Origin: Streptomyces aidingensis
Lineage (GTDB): Bacteria > Actinomycetota > Actinomycetes > Streptomycetales > Streptomycetaceae
Assembly (NCBI RefSeq): GCF_900112355.1
Contig: NZ_FOLM01000006.1
Span: forward strand, 124,001 to 188,000
Length of the DNA: 64,000 nt
Direction of reading: 5' to 3'
Under the pieces are notes generated by a model, which saw only the letters and a list, made by a program, of their open reading frames with translations, ran no database searches and had not been told where the DNA came from. Each line of letters starts with the position of its first letter. The first letter of the stretch is position 1. Made by a program: the position numbers and the translations under genes. This document shows, piece by piece, positions 41,832 to 52,924 of the stretch.

Positions 41832-41892
41832 GGCGTCCGGCTCGGGCCGGTCCGGGCCGGTCCCTCCGGACGGACCGGCCGAGCCGGACGCC
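41832..41892 (+). terminator. uvrA terminator
   Basis: A 22-bp stem (41832-41854 with 41871-41892) with a single bulged G and a 16-nt loop begins 8 bp after the uvrA stop. Confidence 0.85.
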
Positions 41893-42058
41893 ACCGGGGG
41901 TTCACCGGGCATTCACCGGATTCGCCGTCTCGTCATGGGTTTGCCATCGGGAAGCTCTCCGATGGTCGGCACCCGTCCGTATCAGCACCCAATACTCCAG
42001 GGGATCTCACCGCGTTATCCGCGCAGGAACGCACGCGGGCAGACCCCGGGGAGCATCG

Positions 42059-45000
42059 GTGGCAGACGCACAGTGGCAGGGACGGGCAGGCGGACGGCCG
42101 GCAGGGGCGGCGCGGCGACGGCTGGCGGCACAGGCGCTGACGGTGGCGGCACTGCTGCTGTGGCTGGTGCCGCCCGCCGTGCCGTCCGCCGCCGCGGGAC
42201 CGGACCGGGCCCCCGCGGCCGGGGGCCTTCTCTCCTCCGGCCCGCCGGCCGGCGATGCCACCGCCCGCGGCTCCGCCTTCGAAGAGACCCTCGGCGTCAC
42301 CGATGCGAACGGCCTGGAGCTGTCCCGGCAGCAGCAGACCCTTGCCCCCGGCGCCGAACTGACGGCCGTCCGGCGCCGCGAGACCGACGCATGGCTGGAC
42401 ATCCGGCAGCTCAGCCTGGACCTGGGGCACGATCTCTCCGTCGACTACCTCGGGCCCGCCACCGTCAGCGAGCGCGGCACCCTCTCCGAACTCACCGCCG
42501 CCCACGCGCCCGGTCCGGGCCGCGCCACGGTCGCCGCCCTCAACGCGGACTTCTTCGACATCAATGTCACCGAGGCGCCCCTCGCGCCGGGCGTGCGCAA
42601 CGGCGAACTGGTGCAGTCCGGCAGCCCCGGCCGCCACCATGCGGTGGGAATCGACGAGGACGGCACCGGCCGGGTGCTGCACATCCTGTTCGAGGGCAAG
42701 GCCGAGACCGCGGCGGGGGACGAACTGCCGCTGTCCGCCTACAACTCCCCCGTGATCCCCGAGGACGGCATCGGCGTCTTCACCGACGGCTGGGGCGCGG
42801 CCGACCGGGCGCTGACCGTGCGCGGCAGCCCGCTCGTCACCGAGGTCCTGGTGGAGGACGGCGAGGTGACCTCGGTCTCCGCCAAGCCGGACGGGGAGCC
42901 GCTGCCCGAGGGAGTCACGGCGCTGCTCGGCCGGGACGCCGGGGCCACGGCCCTCGCCGGACTGGCGGCCGGCGACCGGATCGACCTGGCGTACACGGTG
43001 CGCACCGACGACGGCCTGCCGCTGCCGCGCACCGCGGTGGGCGGAGGGGAACTGCTGGTCACCGACGGCCAGCCGCACAACTGGGAGGGCGCGCCCAACA
43101 ACCTGGCCGCGCCGCGCACCGCGGTGGGCTTCTCCCGGGACGGGCAGCGGATGTTCGTGCTGGTGGTGGATGGCCGGCAGGCCCACTCCGGCGGGGTCAC
43201 CCTGACCCGGCTCGCCGAGATGATGCGGCAACTGGGCGCCTGGGAGGCGCTCAATCTGGACGGCGGCGGCTCCACCACGCTGCTCGCCCGCGATCCCGGG
43301 GCGGAGACTCCCCGGCTGGTGAACTCGCCGTCCGACGGCCGGGAGCGGGAGGTCCCGAACGGGCTGGCGATCACGGCGCCGACCGGCAGCGGTGACCCGG
43401 CCGCTCTCACCGTGCGCACCGTGATCGACCCCGCCCGCGCCGCCACCGCCGAAGTGCTGGGCGGCGGCCGGCCGGAGCGGGTCTTCCCGGGCCTGACCCG
43501 CGCGCTGTCCGCGGTCGGCCACGACGAGACCTTCGGCCCGGCGCCGGGGGCGGCCGGAAGCACGGTGTGGCGGACGGAGGGAACGGCCGCCGGGGAGGTC
43601 GGTGCGGACGGAGTGTTCACCGCCGGGCGGCCGGGCACGGCCGAGGTGCGGGCGTCCTCCGGCTCCGCCCGCGGCTCCCTGCGGCTCACCGTGATCGGTG
43701 AGCTGGCCCGGCTGACATCCACCCAGCGGCGGATCGGCCTGACCGGGGCCGGGGACACCGCCTGGTTCGGGCTGCTGGGCCATGACGCCACGGGCACCAG
43801 TGCCCCCGTGGAACCGGCCGATGTGACCCTGGAGTACGACCGCTCGCTGTTCGCCGTCCGGCCGGAGGCGGACAGCGGAGGCTTTGTGGTGACCGCGCTG
43901 GCCGACGGCTTCACCTCCGGACGGATCACCGCCCGCGCCGGCGGGGTGAGCACGGTGCTCGGGGCCGGCATCGGTCTGGAGGAGACCGTGGTGGCCGACT
44001 TCGAGAACGCCGGGGACTGGCGGTTCAGCCACAGCCGGGCCGCCGGGTCCCTCTCCCCCGCCCCGGACGGCCATCAGGACACGGCGCTGCGGCTCAGCTA
44101 CGACTTCAGCCTCTCGGAGAGCGCCCGCACCGCCCGCGCCACCCCGCCCGCCGAGATCCCGGTGACCGGCCGGCCGAGCGCCTTCGCCCTGTGGGTGCAC
44201 GGCGACGGGCGCGGCGCCTGGCCCGCCCTGCATCTGCTCGACGCCACCGGCACCAGCCGGGTGCTGCGCGGGCCCCATATCGATCATCAGGGCTGGCGGC
44301 GCATCGTCTTCGAGGTACCGGACGACATTCCGCAGCCGGTGTCGGTCTACCGCTTCTACCTCACCGAGACCCGGCCGCCGGTGCGCTACCGGGGCGAGAT
44401 CCTGATCGACGAACTGACCGCGCTGACCCCGCAGGAGGTCGAACTGCCGGAGGAGACCGGTCCGGCCGGTCCGGTGTTCGCGGAAGCCGCCGAGGTGGCC
44501 GGGCGGGAGTGGCGGTTCGCCGTGGTGTCGGGCGCCGGGCTGGAGGCCGCCGCCGGGCCCGACGGCGAGGCGGCCCGCACCGCCCGCGCCGCCCTGGCCG
44601 AGATCCAGTCGGCGGGCCCCGAGTTCGTGGTGGTCAACGGCGACTGGGTGGCCGGGGGCACCGCCGAGAACCTCGCCTTCGCGCGGGAACTGCTCACCGG
44701 GGAACTGACCGTGCCCTGGGTCTATGTACCGGGTGACGCCGAGATGCACGGCGGCTCGCTGGAGGGCTGGGAGGCGGAGTTCGGGGAGACCCGGCGGGTT
44801 TTCGACCACCGGGGGACCCGCTTCATCACGCTGGACACCTCCACCCGGTCCATCAGCGGCGGCGGCCTGGAGCAGTGGCTGGAGCTTCGCTCCCGGCTCC
44901 TGGACGCGGCCCGCGACGAGAATGTCGGCGCGGTGGCGGTGATCACCCATGTGCCGCCGCGGGACACCTCGGTCCGGGACACCGGACGGCTGACCGACCG

Positions 45001-45328
45001 GATGGACGCCCTGCTGCTGGAGCACTGGCTGACCGGCTTCCGGGCGGCCACCGGCAAGGGGGTGACCTGCCTGGGCGGCCATGCCGGGCTCTTCGACGCC
45101 TATCTGCACTCCGGGGTGCCGTATGTGCTGGGCGGCGGGCTGACCGGCGCCCCGGCGGCGAGCGGGGAAGCGGGCGCCGTCAACGGCTGGACGCTGTTCG
45201 GCGTGGACCGGCTCTCCGCCGCCGACTGGCTCGGCGTCCGGCGTGATCCCTCCCGCGGCGGCCCGGACTGGCTCTCCGCGGAGATCCGTCCGCACCCCGC
45301 CGCTGCCGCTGCCGCTGCCGCCGGCTGA
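42059..45328 (+). CDS. Secreted phosphodiester glycosidase with Ig-like and metallophosphoesterase-like domains
   Basis: This 1089-residue exported protein starts with a signal peptide (RRRLAAQALTVAALLLWLVPPAVPSAAA, cleavage near residue 45). Next is a phosphodiester-glycosidase (NAGPA) domain with LNADFFDI, RTAVGFSRDGQRMFVLVVDGR and EALNLDGGGSTTLL. A bacterial Ig-like stretch and a carbohydrate-binding-like region (DFENAGDWRFSHS) follow, then a C-terminal calcineurin-type domain. That last domain keeps NGDW and THVPP, but the usual first Asp (DxH) is SGAG and GNHE is GDAE, so it may be inactive. GTG 42059 follows GGGGAG five bases upstream. A likely role is trimming of phosphodiester-linked sugars on wall polymers. 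Confidence 0.85.
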   Translation: MADAQWQGRAGGRPAGAARRRLAAQALTVAALLLWLVPPAVPSAAAGPDRAPAAGGLLSSGPPAGDATARGSAFEETLGVTDANGLELSRQQQTLAPGAELTAVRRRETDAWLDIRQLSLDLGHDLSVDYLGPATVSERGTLSELTAAHAPGPGRATVAALNADFFDINVTEAPLAPGVRNGELVQSGSPGRHHAVGIDEDGTGRVLHILFEGKAETAAGDELPLSAYNSPVIPEDGIGVFTDGWGAADRALTVRGSPLVTEVLVEDGEVTSVSAKPDGEPLPEGVTALLGRDAGATALAGLAAGDRIDLAYTVRTDDGLPLPRTAVGGGELLVTDGQPHNWEGAPNNLAAPRTAVGFSRDGQRMFVLVVDGRQAHSGGVTLTRLAEMMRQLGAWEALNLDGGGSTTLLARDPGAETPRLVNSPSDGREREVPNGLAITAPTGSGDPAALTVRTVIDPARAATAEVLGGGRPERVFPGLTRALSAVGHDETFGPAPGAAGSTVWRTEGTAAGEVGADGVFTAGRPGTAEVRASSGSARGSLRLTVIGELARLTSTQRRIGLTGAGDTAWFGLLGHDATGTSAPVEPADVTLEYDRSLFAVRPEADSGGFVVTALADGFTSGRITARAGGVSTVLGAGIGLEETVVADFENAGDWRFSHSRAAGSLSPAPDGHQDTALRLSYDFSLSESARTARATPPAEIPVTGRPSAFALWVHGDGRGAWPALHLLDATGTSRVLRGPHIDHQGWRRIVFEVPDDIPQPVSVYRFYLTETRPPVRYRGEILIDELTALTPQEVELPEETGPAGPVFAEAAEVAGREWRFAVVSGAGLEAAAGPDGEAARTARAALAEIQSAGPEFVVVNGDWVAGGTAENLAFARELLTGELTVPWVYVPGDAEMHGGSLEGWEAEFGETRRVFDHRGTRFITLDTSTRSISGGGLEQWLELRSRLLDAARDENVGAVAVITHVPPRDTSVRDTGRLTDRMDALLLEHWLTGFRAATGKGVTCLGGHAGLFDAYLHSGVPYVLGGGLTGAPAASGEAGAVNGWTLFGVDRLSAADWLGVRRDPSRGGPDWLSAEIRPHPAAAAAAAAG

Positions 45329-45334
45329 CCGCCG

Positions 45335-45369
45335 GGCCCCGCGGCCCGGTCGGCCGGGCCCGCGGGGCC
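45335..45369. terminator. Bidirectional terminator
   Basis: A 15-bp stem (45335-45349 with 45354-45369) with one bulged C and loop TCGG lies in the 42-bp gap between convergent genes. Confidence 0.8.
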
Positions 45370-45370
45370 G

Positions 45371-45955
45371 TCACAGGTGGGGCAGGATGGCGGGCAGCAG
45401 ATGCTGGAAGGTCTGGCCGCTGGCCGGCGCGCCGATCGCGGTCATGGACCAGCCGCCGCCCTGCCGCTGCACCTTGGCCATGATCTGCCCGGTGACCGGG
45501 CCGCCTCCGGTGAGGGTGTAGCGGGCCATCTCCACCCCGGTGGTCTCGTCCACCAGCCGGCAGAAGGCGTTCTCCACCTGGGCGAAGGTCTGCCCCGTGA
45601 AGGAGTTCACGGTGAAGACGATCTGGTCCACGCCGCCGGGCACCTTGGTCAGATCCACCCGGATGGTCTCGTCGTCGGAGCCCGCGCCGGCGCCGCCGAC
45701 CAGGTTGTCGCCGGAATGCTGCACCGAGCCGTCCCGGCTGGTCAGCTGCCGGAACCACACCTGGTCGGTGATCTGCTGTCCGGAGAACAGCACCGCGGAG
45801 GCGTCCAGATCGATGTCACCGCCGCCCATCAGCCGCCCGAGGAGGCCCTTGCGCTGGACCGCCTTCCAGCCCAGGCCCATGCGCACCACCGTCAGCCCGG
45901 TGCCGTCGTCCTTCTTCAGGCTGATGGCCTGGCCCTTGGTGAGATTGACTGCCAT
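45371..45955 (-). CDS. TerD-family calcium-binding stress protein
   Basis: This 194-residue protein of the tellurium-resistance TerD family opens with VNLTKGQAISLKKDDGTGLTVVRMGLGWK, followed by the acidic DIDLDASAVLF (Ca-binding), DNLVGGAGAGSDDETIRVDL and FTVNSFTGQTFAQVENAFCRLVD. Several TerD paralogues are usual in Streptomyces and take part in general stress response and differentiation. ATG 45955 is the conserved start; a 9-bp stem-loop (45965-45989) stands just upstream in the leader and could influence translation. It is convergent with the phosphodiester glycosidase. Confidence 0.93.
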   Translation of the reverse strand: MAVNLTKGQAISLKKDDGTGLTVVRMGLGWKAVQRKGLLGRLMGGGDIDLDASAVLFSGQQITDQVWFRQLTSRDGSVQHSGDNLVGGAGAGSDDETIRVDLTKVPGGVDQIVFTVNSFTGQTFAQVENAFCRLVDETTGVEMARYTLTGGGPVTGQIMAKVQRQGGGWSMTAIGAPASGQTFQHLLPAILPHL

Positions 45956-46025
45956 CTGATCCCGCCTTCCCGGCATTGTGTGCCGAAGGCCCCGCCCCCG
46001 GCGTCCCACGGAGGTACCGGCCACC

Positions 46026-48164
<2,139 letters not shown>

Positions 48165-48171
48165 GACCCCC

Positions 48172-48194
48172 ACGGTACGACGCGCCGCTGACAA
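48172..48194 (-). promoter_or_regulatory. RecA-NDp/PafBC-type promoter of uvrB
   Basis: Reading leftwards, TTGTCAGCG (48194-48186), 8 bp, TACCGT (48177-48172), then 7 nt to the uvrB ATG. One mismatch in the upstream element. The rest of the 257-bp region to 48421 shows no other clear signal. Confidence 0.78.
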
Positions 48195-48421
48195 TCGGCC
48201 GGGCTGCCGGGCGCCGGCGGCCGGACATGGCACCCTCCCCCCGGGAGGCACCCGGCGTCATCACCCGCTGCCCCGGCGCGACGGCGGAGGGGCGGGCGGC
48301 GACCGCCATCCGGGGTTCAGCTCACGGTCACCGCGGGCTGGTCCGGGAGCGGCCGGGACCGGGGAGACATCCCGGGGCGCCGCCGGACGGGCCGGCGGCC
48401 ACCGCCGGCCGAGGAGGTCCC

Positions 48422-49459
48422 GTGCCGCCGCGTCGTACCTTCGCCCTGCTGTCCGCCGTGCTCGGGGCCCTGGTCCTGCCCGCCCAGGGTGCCCCGGTGC
48501 CTGCCCCGGCGTCCCCGCCCGGACCGGCCTCCTCCACCGCGTCCACCGGGTCCACCGGGTCCACCGCCTCCGCAGCCTCCGCCGGGCCGGCCGCTTCCCG
48601 GCCGGGCCCCGTGGTGGTGGCGCACCGCGGCGCCTCCGGGTACGCCCCGGAGAACACGCTGGCCGCCGCGGACGCCGCGGCGGCCCTGGGGGCGCCCTGG
48701 GTCGAGGCCGATGTGCAGCGCACCCGGGACGGGGTGCTGGTGCTGATGCACGACACCACCCTGGAGCGCACCACCGACGCCGAAGTTCGCCATCCGGACC
48801 GGGCGCCCTGGGAGGTCTCCGGCTTCAGCAGCGCCGAACTGGCCGGGCTGGACGCGGGGGGCTGGTTCGGCGAGCGGTTCGCGGGCGAGCCGGTCCCCAC
48901 CCTGACCGCGTTTCTGCGCCGGCTGGCCCGGCACGGGCAGCGGTTGCTGCTGGAGATCAAGGCACCGGAGCGGTACCCGGGCATCGAGGCGGAGATCGTG
49001 ACGGTGCTGCGGGAGGAGGGCTGGCTGACCGGTGCCGCCCTGCGCCGAGGGCTGGTGGTGCAGAGCTTCAGCGCGGACTCGGTGCGCACCGTGCACGAGC
49101 TGCATCCGGGGATCAGGACCGGCTTCCTCGGTCGCCCGGAACCTGCCGAGCTGCCCGTCTACGCGGCCTTCTGCGACCAGATCAACCCCCGGCACACCAC
49201 GCTGACCGCGGAGTATGTGGCGGCGGTGCAGGCCCTGGCCGGGCCGCACGGCAGCGGGCTGGAGGTGCTGACCTGGACGGTGAACGACGCGGCCGCGGCG
49301 GTCCGGGCGGCCTCCCTGGGCGTGGACGGGATCATCACGGACCACCCCGATGTGGTCCGGCGGGCTCTGACACCGGGGCCGGGCCGCCGCAGCCGCCGGC
49401 GGAGGCGGGCGGGATGGCCCGGACGGCGGCCCGGCCCGGCTGTCGGTGGGCGGCCCTAG
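48422..49459 (+). CDS. Secreted glycerophosphodiester phosphodiesterase
   Basis: This 345-residue exported enzyme hydrolyses glycerophosphodiesters to an alcohol and glycerol 3-phosphate. The signal peptide (about residues 1-28, RRTFALLSAVLGALVLPAQGAPVPA) is followed by a Ser/Thr/Ala linker with the repeat STGSTGSTAS. The barrel starts with HRGASGYAPENT (His68, Arg69), and Glu95, Asp97 and His110 complete the active site; LLEIKAP and ITDHPD are further family motifs. GTG 48422 has GAGGAGG four bases upstream. Its last codons contain the ogt promoter. It probably scavenges phosphate from lipids or teichoic acids. Confidence 0.93.
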   Translation: MPPRRTFALLSAVLGALVLPAQGAPVPAPASPPGPASSTASTGSTGSTASAASAGPAASRPGPVVVAHRGASGYAPENTLAAADAAAALGAPWVEADVQRTRDGVLVLMHDTTLERTTDAEVRHPDRAPWEVSGFSSAELAGLDAGGWFGERFAGEPVPTLTAFLRRLARHGQRLLLEIKAPERYPGIEAEIVTVLREEGWLTGAALRRGLVVQSFSADSVRTVHELHPGIRTGFLGRPEPAELPVYAAFCDQINPRHTTLTAEYVAAVQALAGPHGSGLEVLTWTVNDAAAAVRAASLGVDGIITDHPDVVRRALTPGPGRRSRRRRRAGWPGRRPGPAVGGRP

Positions 49460-49462
49460 GGT
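49440..49462 (+). promoter_or_regulatory. RecA-NDp/PafBC-type promoter of ogt
   Basis: CTGTCGGTG (49440-49448), 8 bp, TAGGGT (49457-49462), then 6 nt to the ATG at 49469. The -10 starts with the TAG stop codon of the GDPD gene. One mismatch in the upstream element. Confidence 0.75.
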
Positions 49463-49468
49463 GGTCCC

Positions 49469-50110
<642 letters not shown>

Positions 50111-50144
50111 GCACGGTTCCGCTCATCCGGCCGGGCATGCGAAA

Positions 50145-50184
50145 GGCCCGCCCGGCCCACCGGGTGCGGTGGGGCGGACGGGCC
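50145..50184. terminator. Bidirectional terminator between ogt and the M23 gene
   Basis: A 17-bp stem (50145-50161 with 50168-50184) with two mismatches and a 6-nt loop lies between convergent genes. Confidence 0.7.
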
Positions 50185-50220
50185 CGGCTCCGGCTGTCCG
50201 GAGCGGTCCGGAACCGACCG

Positions 50221-50898
50221 TCAGAGCTTGACGCCGTGGTCGCGCAGGAACTTCGCGGGGTCGACGGCCGAGCCGTAGTCCGGCGTGGTCCGGATCTCGA
50301 AGTGCAGGTGCGGACCGGTGCTGTTGCCGGTGTTGCCGGACATGCCGATGGTGTCGCCGGTCTCGACCTCCTGGCCGACGCTCACCTTCACGCTGGACAG
50401 GTGGGCGTACTGCGAGTAGGTGCCGCTCGCGTGCTTGACCACGATGGCATTGCCGTAGGCGGAGCCGTCACCGGCACCGTTGCCGCCGGCCTTCACCACG
50501 GTGCCGCCGTGCACGGCCTTGACCGGGGTGCCGGTGGGCACCGCGAAGTCCTGGCCGCTGTGGCCGGCGGCCCAGCGGTCGCCGCTGTTGCCGAAGGTGG
50601 CGGAGAGGGTGTAGCCGTCGCTGATCGGCGAGACCCAGCTCGCGGTCGCGGCCTGCTTGACCTCGGCGGCCTGCTTGGCCTCGACCTCGGCGGCCTTCGT
50701 CTGGATCTCGGCCTGGTTCACGGTGTACTGCGCCAGGGCTCCGGGGCCGGCCGCGAAGACGTCGGCGCTGGGGGTCTCGGCCGCGGCTGCCACCCCGGTG
50801 CCGGCGATCGCCAGGGAGGCGACCACACCGGCGGTCACCACACCGGTACGGGTGCGGACGCGGGACAGGACGGCAGTACGAGCGGTGCGGCTGAGCAT
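50221..50898 (-). CDS. Secreted M23-family peptidase
   Basis: This 225-residue exported LytM-type endopeptidase probably cuts peptidoglycan cross-bridges. A long signal region (MLSRTARTAVLSRVRTRTGVVTAGVVASLAIAGTGVAAAAE, cleavage near 41) is followed by a helical Gln/Ala/Glu-rich segment (60-86). Zinc ligands of the M23 fold are His113 and Asp117 (GHSGQD) and His199 (HLHF), with His166 (YAHL) as catalytic base. ATG 50898 follows GGAGG with a 10-base spacing. Transcription is probably driven by TTGAAT-N17-TATCAA about 80 bp upstream, with a 500-bp regulatory region beyond. Confidence 0.94.
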   Translation of the reverse strand: MLSRTARTAVLSRVRTRTGVVTAGVVASLAIAGTGVAAAAETPSADVFAAGPGALAQYTVNQAEIQTKAAEVEAKQAAEVKQAATASWVSPISDGYTLSATFGNSGDRWAAGHSGQDFAVPTGTPVKAVHGGTVVKAGGNGAGDGSAYGNAIVVKHASGTYSQYAHLSSVKVSVGQEVETGDTIGMSGNTGNSTGPHLHFEIRTTPDYGSAVDPAKFLRDHGVKL

Positions 50899-50976
50899 GC
50901 GGGGAAAACCTCCGGATAGGGGGACAGCCGGTTCACGGGACGCGCCGGAAAGGTGATCCGTGCGCCGCCGAGAACA

Positions 50977-51005
50977 TTGATACCGGCCCTTTTCCGGAGA
51001 TTCAA
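50977..51005 (-). promoter_or_regulatory. Probable promoter of the M23 peptidase gene
   Basis: Reading leftwards, TTGAAT (51005-51000), 17 bp, TATCAA (50982-50977). The predicted leader is about 70 nt and carries the GGAGG site. Confidence 0.5.
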
Positions 51006-51203
51006 GAAAGTCTGTTACTAAGCGAGGAAGTAGCCAGAGCAAAGGAAACAGGTCCCGGTCGCAGGGCCCGTGCGCGGCTGCCGAGGGACCCCGCGAGCCT
51101 TCGAATACCCATCGGTCCGGCCAGGCCAAGGGGGGAACGACGCCGTACGGCCGGGCGCCGCGCCACGAATGTCCCGGCCTCGGAAGCCGTTTATCCCGGG
51201 CCA

Positions 51204-51221
51204 CCGGGACAAAGGTCCCGG
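51204..51221. promoter_or_regulatory. DevR/DosR-like palindrome, copy A
   Basis: CCGGGACAAAGGTCCCGG has perfect 7-bp arms and a 4-nt centre. The GGGAC-N4-GTCCC core and spacing equal those of the mycobacterial DosR box. Copy B is its exact reverse complement. Confidence 0.5.
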
Positions 51222-51314
51222 ACGTTCGATCCGCATTCCCACGAGTCTTTATAGTAGGCACTAAACGGGGTGTGGCCCACCTCACCACCGCTTTACCTTT
51301 CGCCCTCCCCCGGG

Positions 51315-51332
51315 CCGGGACCTTTGTCCCGG
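51315..51332. promoter_or_regulatory. DevR/DosR-like palindrome, copy B (inverted)
   Basis: CCGGGACCTTTGTCCCGG is the exact reverse complement of copy A, 111 bp away centre to centre. Confidence 0.5.
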
Positions 51333-51350
51333 CACCCGGGACCAATTCCG

Positions 51351-51400
51351 TGGCAATCCGTGGCAATCCGTGGTAATCGATGGTGACCGGCGGTAATCCG
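51351..51400 (+). repeat. Five helically phased 10-bp repeats
   Basis: TGGCAATCCG, TGGCAATCCG, TGGTAATCGA, TGGTGACCGG and CGGTAATCCG follow each other without a gap, giving exactly one unit per helical turn, 39 bp before the MFS start codon. The first two are identical. Confidence 0.8.
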
Positions 51401-51438
51401 CGGGACCGGGCAAGGCCCCGGCTGGCAGACTCACCCCT

Positions 51439-52851
51439 GTGAAAGACACCGAGCAGACCGGCACCGCCGGTCCCGACGCCCCGTCTCCGGCCGCGACCGT
51501 CTCACCGGCCGCCGCGGAACCCCGGCCCGCCCGGGCGTCCGTGCCGGCCGGCGTCGACCTGGCGGCCCTGCGCCGCCGCACCACCGCCGTCCTCGTCGCC
51601 AGCCAGATCCTGGGGGGCTTCGGCGTGGCCACCGGCATCGCCCTGGCCGCACTGCTGGCCGCCGACGTCAGCGGTTCCGAGGGCCTGTCCGGCCTGGCCC
51701 TGACCGCCTCCGTGCTGGGCACGGCGGTGCTGTCGCTGCCGCTGGCGGCACTGATGTCCCGTCGCGGGCGGCGGCCGGGGCTGATGCTGGGCTATCTGCT
51801 CGGTGCCGCGGGCGGCCTGGTGGTGGTGGCGGCGGCGGTGCTGGGGAACTTCCCGCTGCTGCTGCTCGGCATGGCGGTGTTCGGCGCCTCCTCCGCGGCC
51901 AATCTCCAGACCCGGTTCGCGGCGGCGGACCTGGCCGCACCGGAACAGCGGGCGCGGGCCATCGCCGCGGTCATGTGGGCGACCACCCTGGGCGCCGTGC
52001 TGGGGCCGAACATCGCCGCTCCCGCGGGGCGGAGCGTCAGCGCGCTGAGCGAGCGGATACCCGAGACCGCCGGCCCCTTTCTGTGGGCGGCGGTCATCTT
52101 CCTGCTGGCCGGGCTGACCGTCGGCGTGCTGCTGCGGCCGGACCCGCTGCTCACCGCCCGCGCGCTGGCCGCCGGTCCGGCCGCTGCCGACGGCGGCCCG
52201 GACAGCGGCCCGGACCGGGGTCCGGACAGCGGCGCGCACGAACGCTCGCTGCGGGCCGGGCTGGCCGCGATCTCGGCCTCGCCCCAGGCCCGGCTGGCGC
52301 TGGCCGCGGTGGCGCTGTCCCACACCGTGATGGTGGCCATCATGGTGATGACCCCGCTGGATCTGGATCACCATGGCGCGGACATCCAGCTCATCGGCCT
52401 GGTGATCAGCGGCCACATCACCGGCATGTACGCCTTCTCACCGCTGGTCGGCTGGGTCGCGGACCGGCTCGGCCGGTACAGCGTGGTGCTGGGCGGAGTG
52501 GGCCTGCTGGCCCTGGCCGCGCTGCTGGCCGGGACGGCCGGCGGCAATCACGCCCAGACCGCCGTCGGGCTCTTCCTGCTGGGACTCGGCTGGTCGGGCG
52601 GGCTGGTGGGCGGCTCGGCACTGCTCACCGACTCGGTCCCCCCGGGCGACCGGCCGGCCGCGCAGGGACTCTCCGACCTCGCGATGAACGCCAGCGCGGG
52701 GGCGGGCGGCGCGCTGGCCGGCCTGGTGGTGTCCGTGGCCGGCTACGGCTGGCTGACCGCCCTGGCGGCGGCGCTCCTCGTCCCCGTCGTCCTGCTCGCC
52801 GTCGTCACCGCGCCCCACCCCGCCAAGGGCACCGGCCCGGATCCCGGCTGA
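51439..52851 (+). CDS. MFS transporter
   Basis: This 470-residue transporter of the major facilitator superfamily has about 12 predicted membrane segments. The loop after helix 2 has the MFS motif-A variant LMSRRGRRPGLMLGYLLGA, repeated in the second half as WVADRLGRYSVVLGGVGLL. A hydrophilic central loop (about 235-275) with the repeat DSGPDRGPDSG separates the halves. The first 45 residues are a Pro/Ala-rich cytoplasmic tail. GTG 51439 has CAGACT 7 nt upstream and may be leaderless. The substrate is unknown; drug:proton antiport is the usual guess. Confidence 0.9.
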   Translation: MKDTEQTGTAGPDAPSPAATVSPAAAEPRPARASVPAGVDLAALRRRTTAVLVASQILGGFGVATGIALAALLAADVSGSEGLSGLALTASVLGTAVLSLPLAALMSRRGRRPGLMLGYLLGAAGGLVVVAAAVLGNFPLLLLGMAVFGASSAANLQTRFAAADLAAPEQRARAIAAVMWATTLGAVLGPNIAAPAGRSVSALSERIPETAGPFLWAAVIFLLAGLTVGVLLRPDPLLTARALAAGPAAADGGPDSGPDRGPDSGAHERSLRAGLAAISASPQARLALAAVALSHTVMVAIMVMTPLDLDHHGADIQLIGLVISGHITGMYAFSPLVGWVADRLGRYSVVLGGVGLLALAALLAGTAGGNHAQTAVGLFLLGLGWSGGLVGGSALLTDSVPPGDRPAAQGLSDLAMNASAGAGGALAGLVVSVAGYGWLTALAAALLVPVVLLAVVTAPHPAKGTGPDPG

Positions 52852-52852
52852 C

Positions 52853-52903
52853 CGGGCGGCGGGCGGGGCCGCGCATTGCGGGCATGCGGGCATCCGCCGC
52901 CCG
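52853..52903. terminator. Stem-loop between MFS and PIG-L genes
   Basis: Perfect 10-bp arms (52853-52862 with 52894-52903) enclose a 31-nt loop between convergent genes. Confidence 0.55.
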
Positions 52904-52924
52904 AGGAGGCGAGAAGGGCCGGAA

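Larger units (their letters stand above)
50899..51438. other. 540-bp divergent regulatory region (M23 peptidase / MFS transporter)
   Basis: No gene is seen. It contains, from the left, a leftward promoter (50977-51005), an 18-bp palindrome (51204-51221), the small palindrome TAGT-N4-ACTA (51252-51263), the same 18-bp palindrome in inverted form (51315-51332), and five helically phased 10-bp repeats (51351-51400) before the MFS gene. I looked for a c-di-AMP (ydaO) riboswitch, which often precedes such peptidase genes, and did not find one. Confidence 0.6.

Noticed and set aside
50899-51260. A c-di-AMP (ydaO) riboswitch before the M23 peptidase gene
   Set aside because: The family often has one, but I could not find its conserved core. 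A simple promoter with a 70-nt leader explains the region better.
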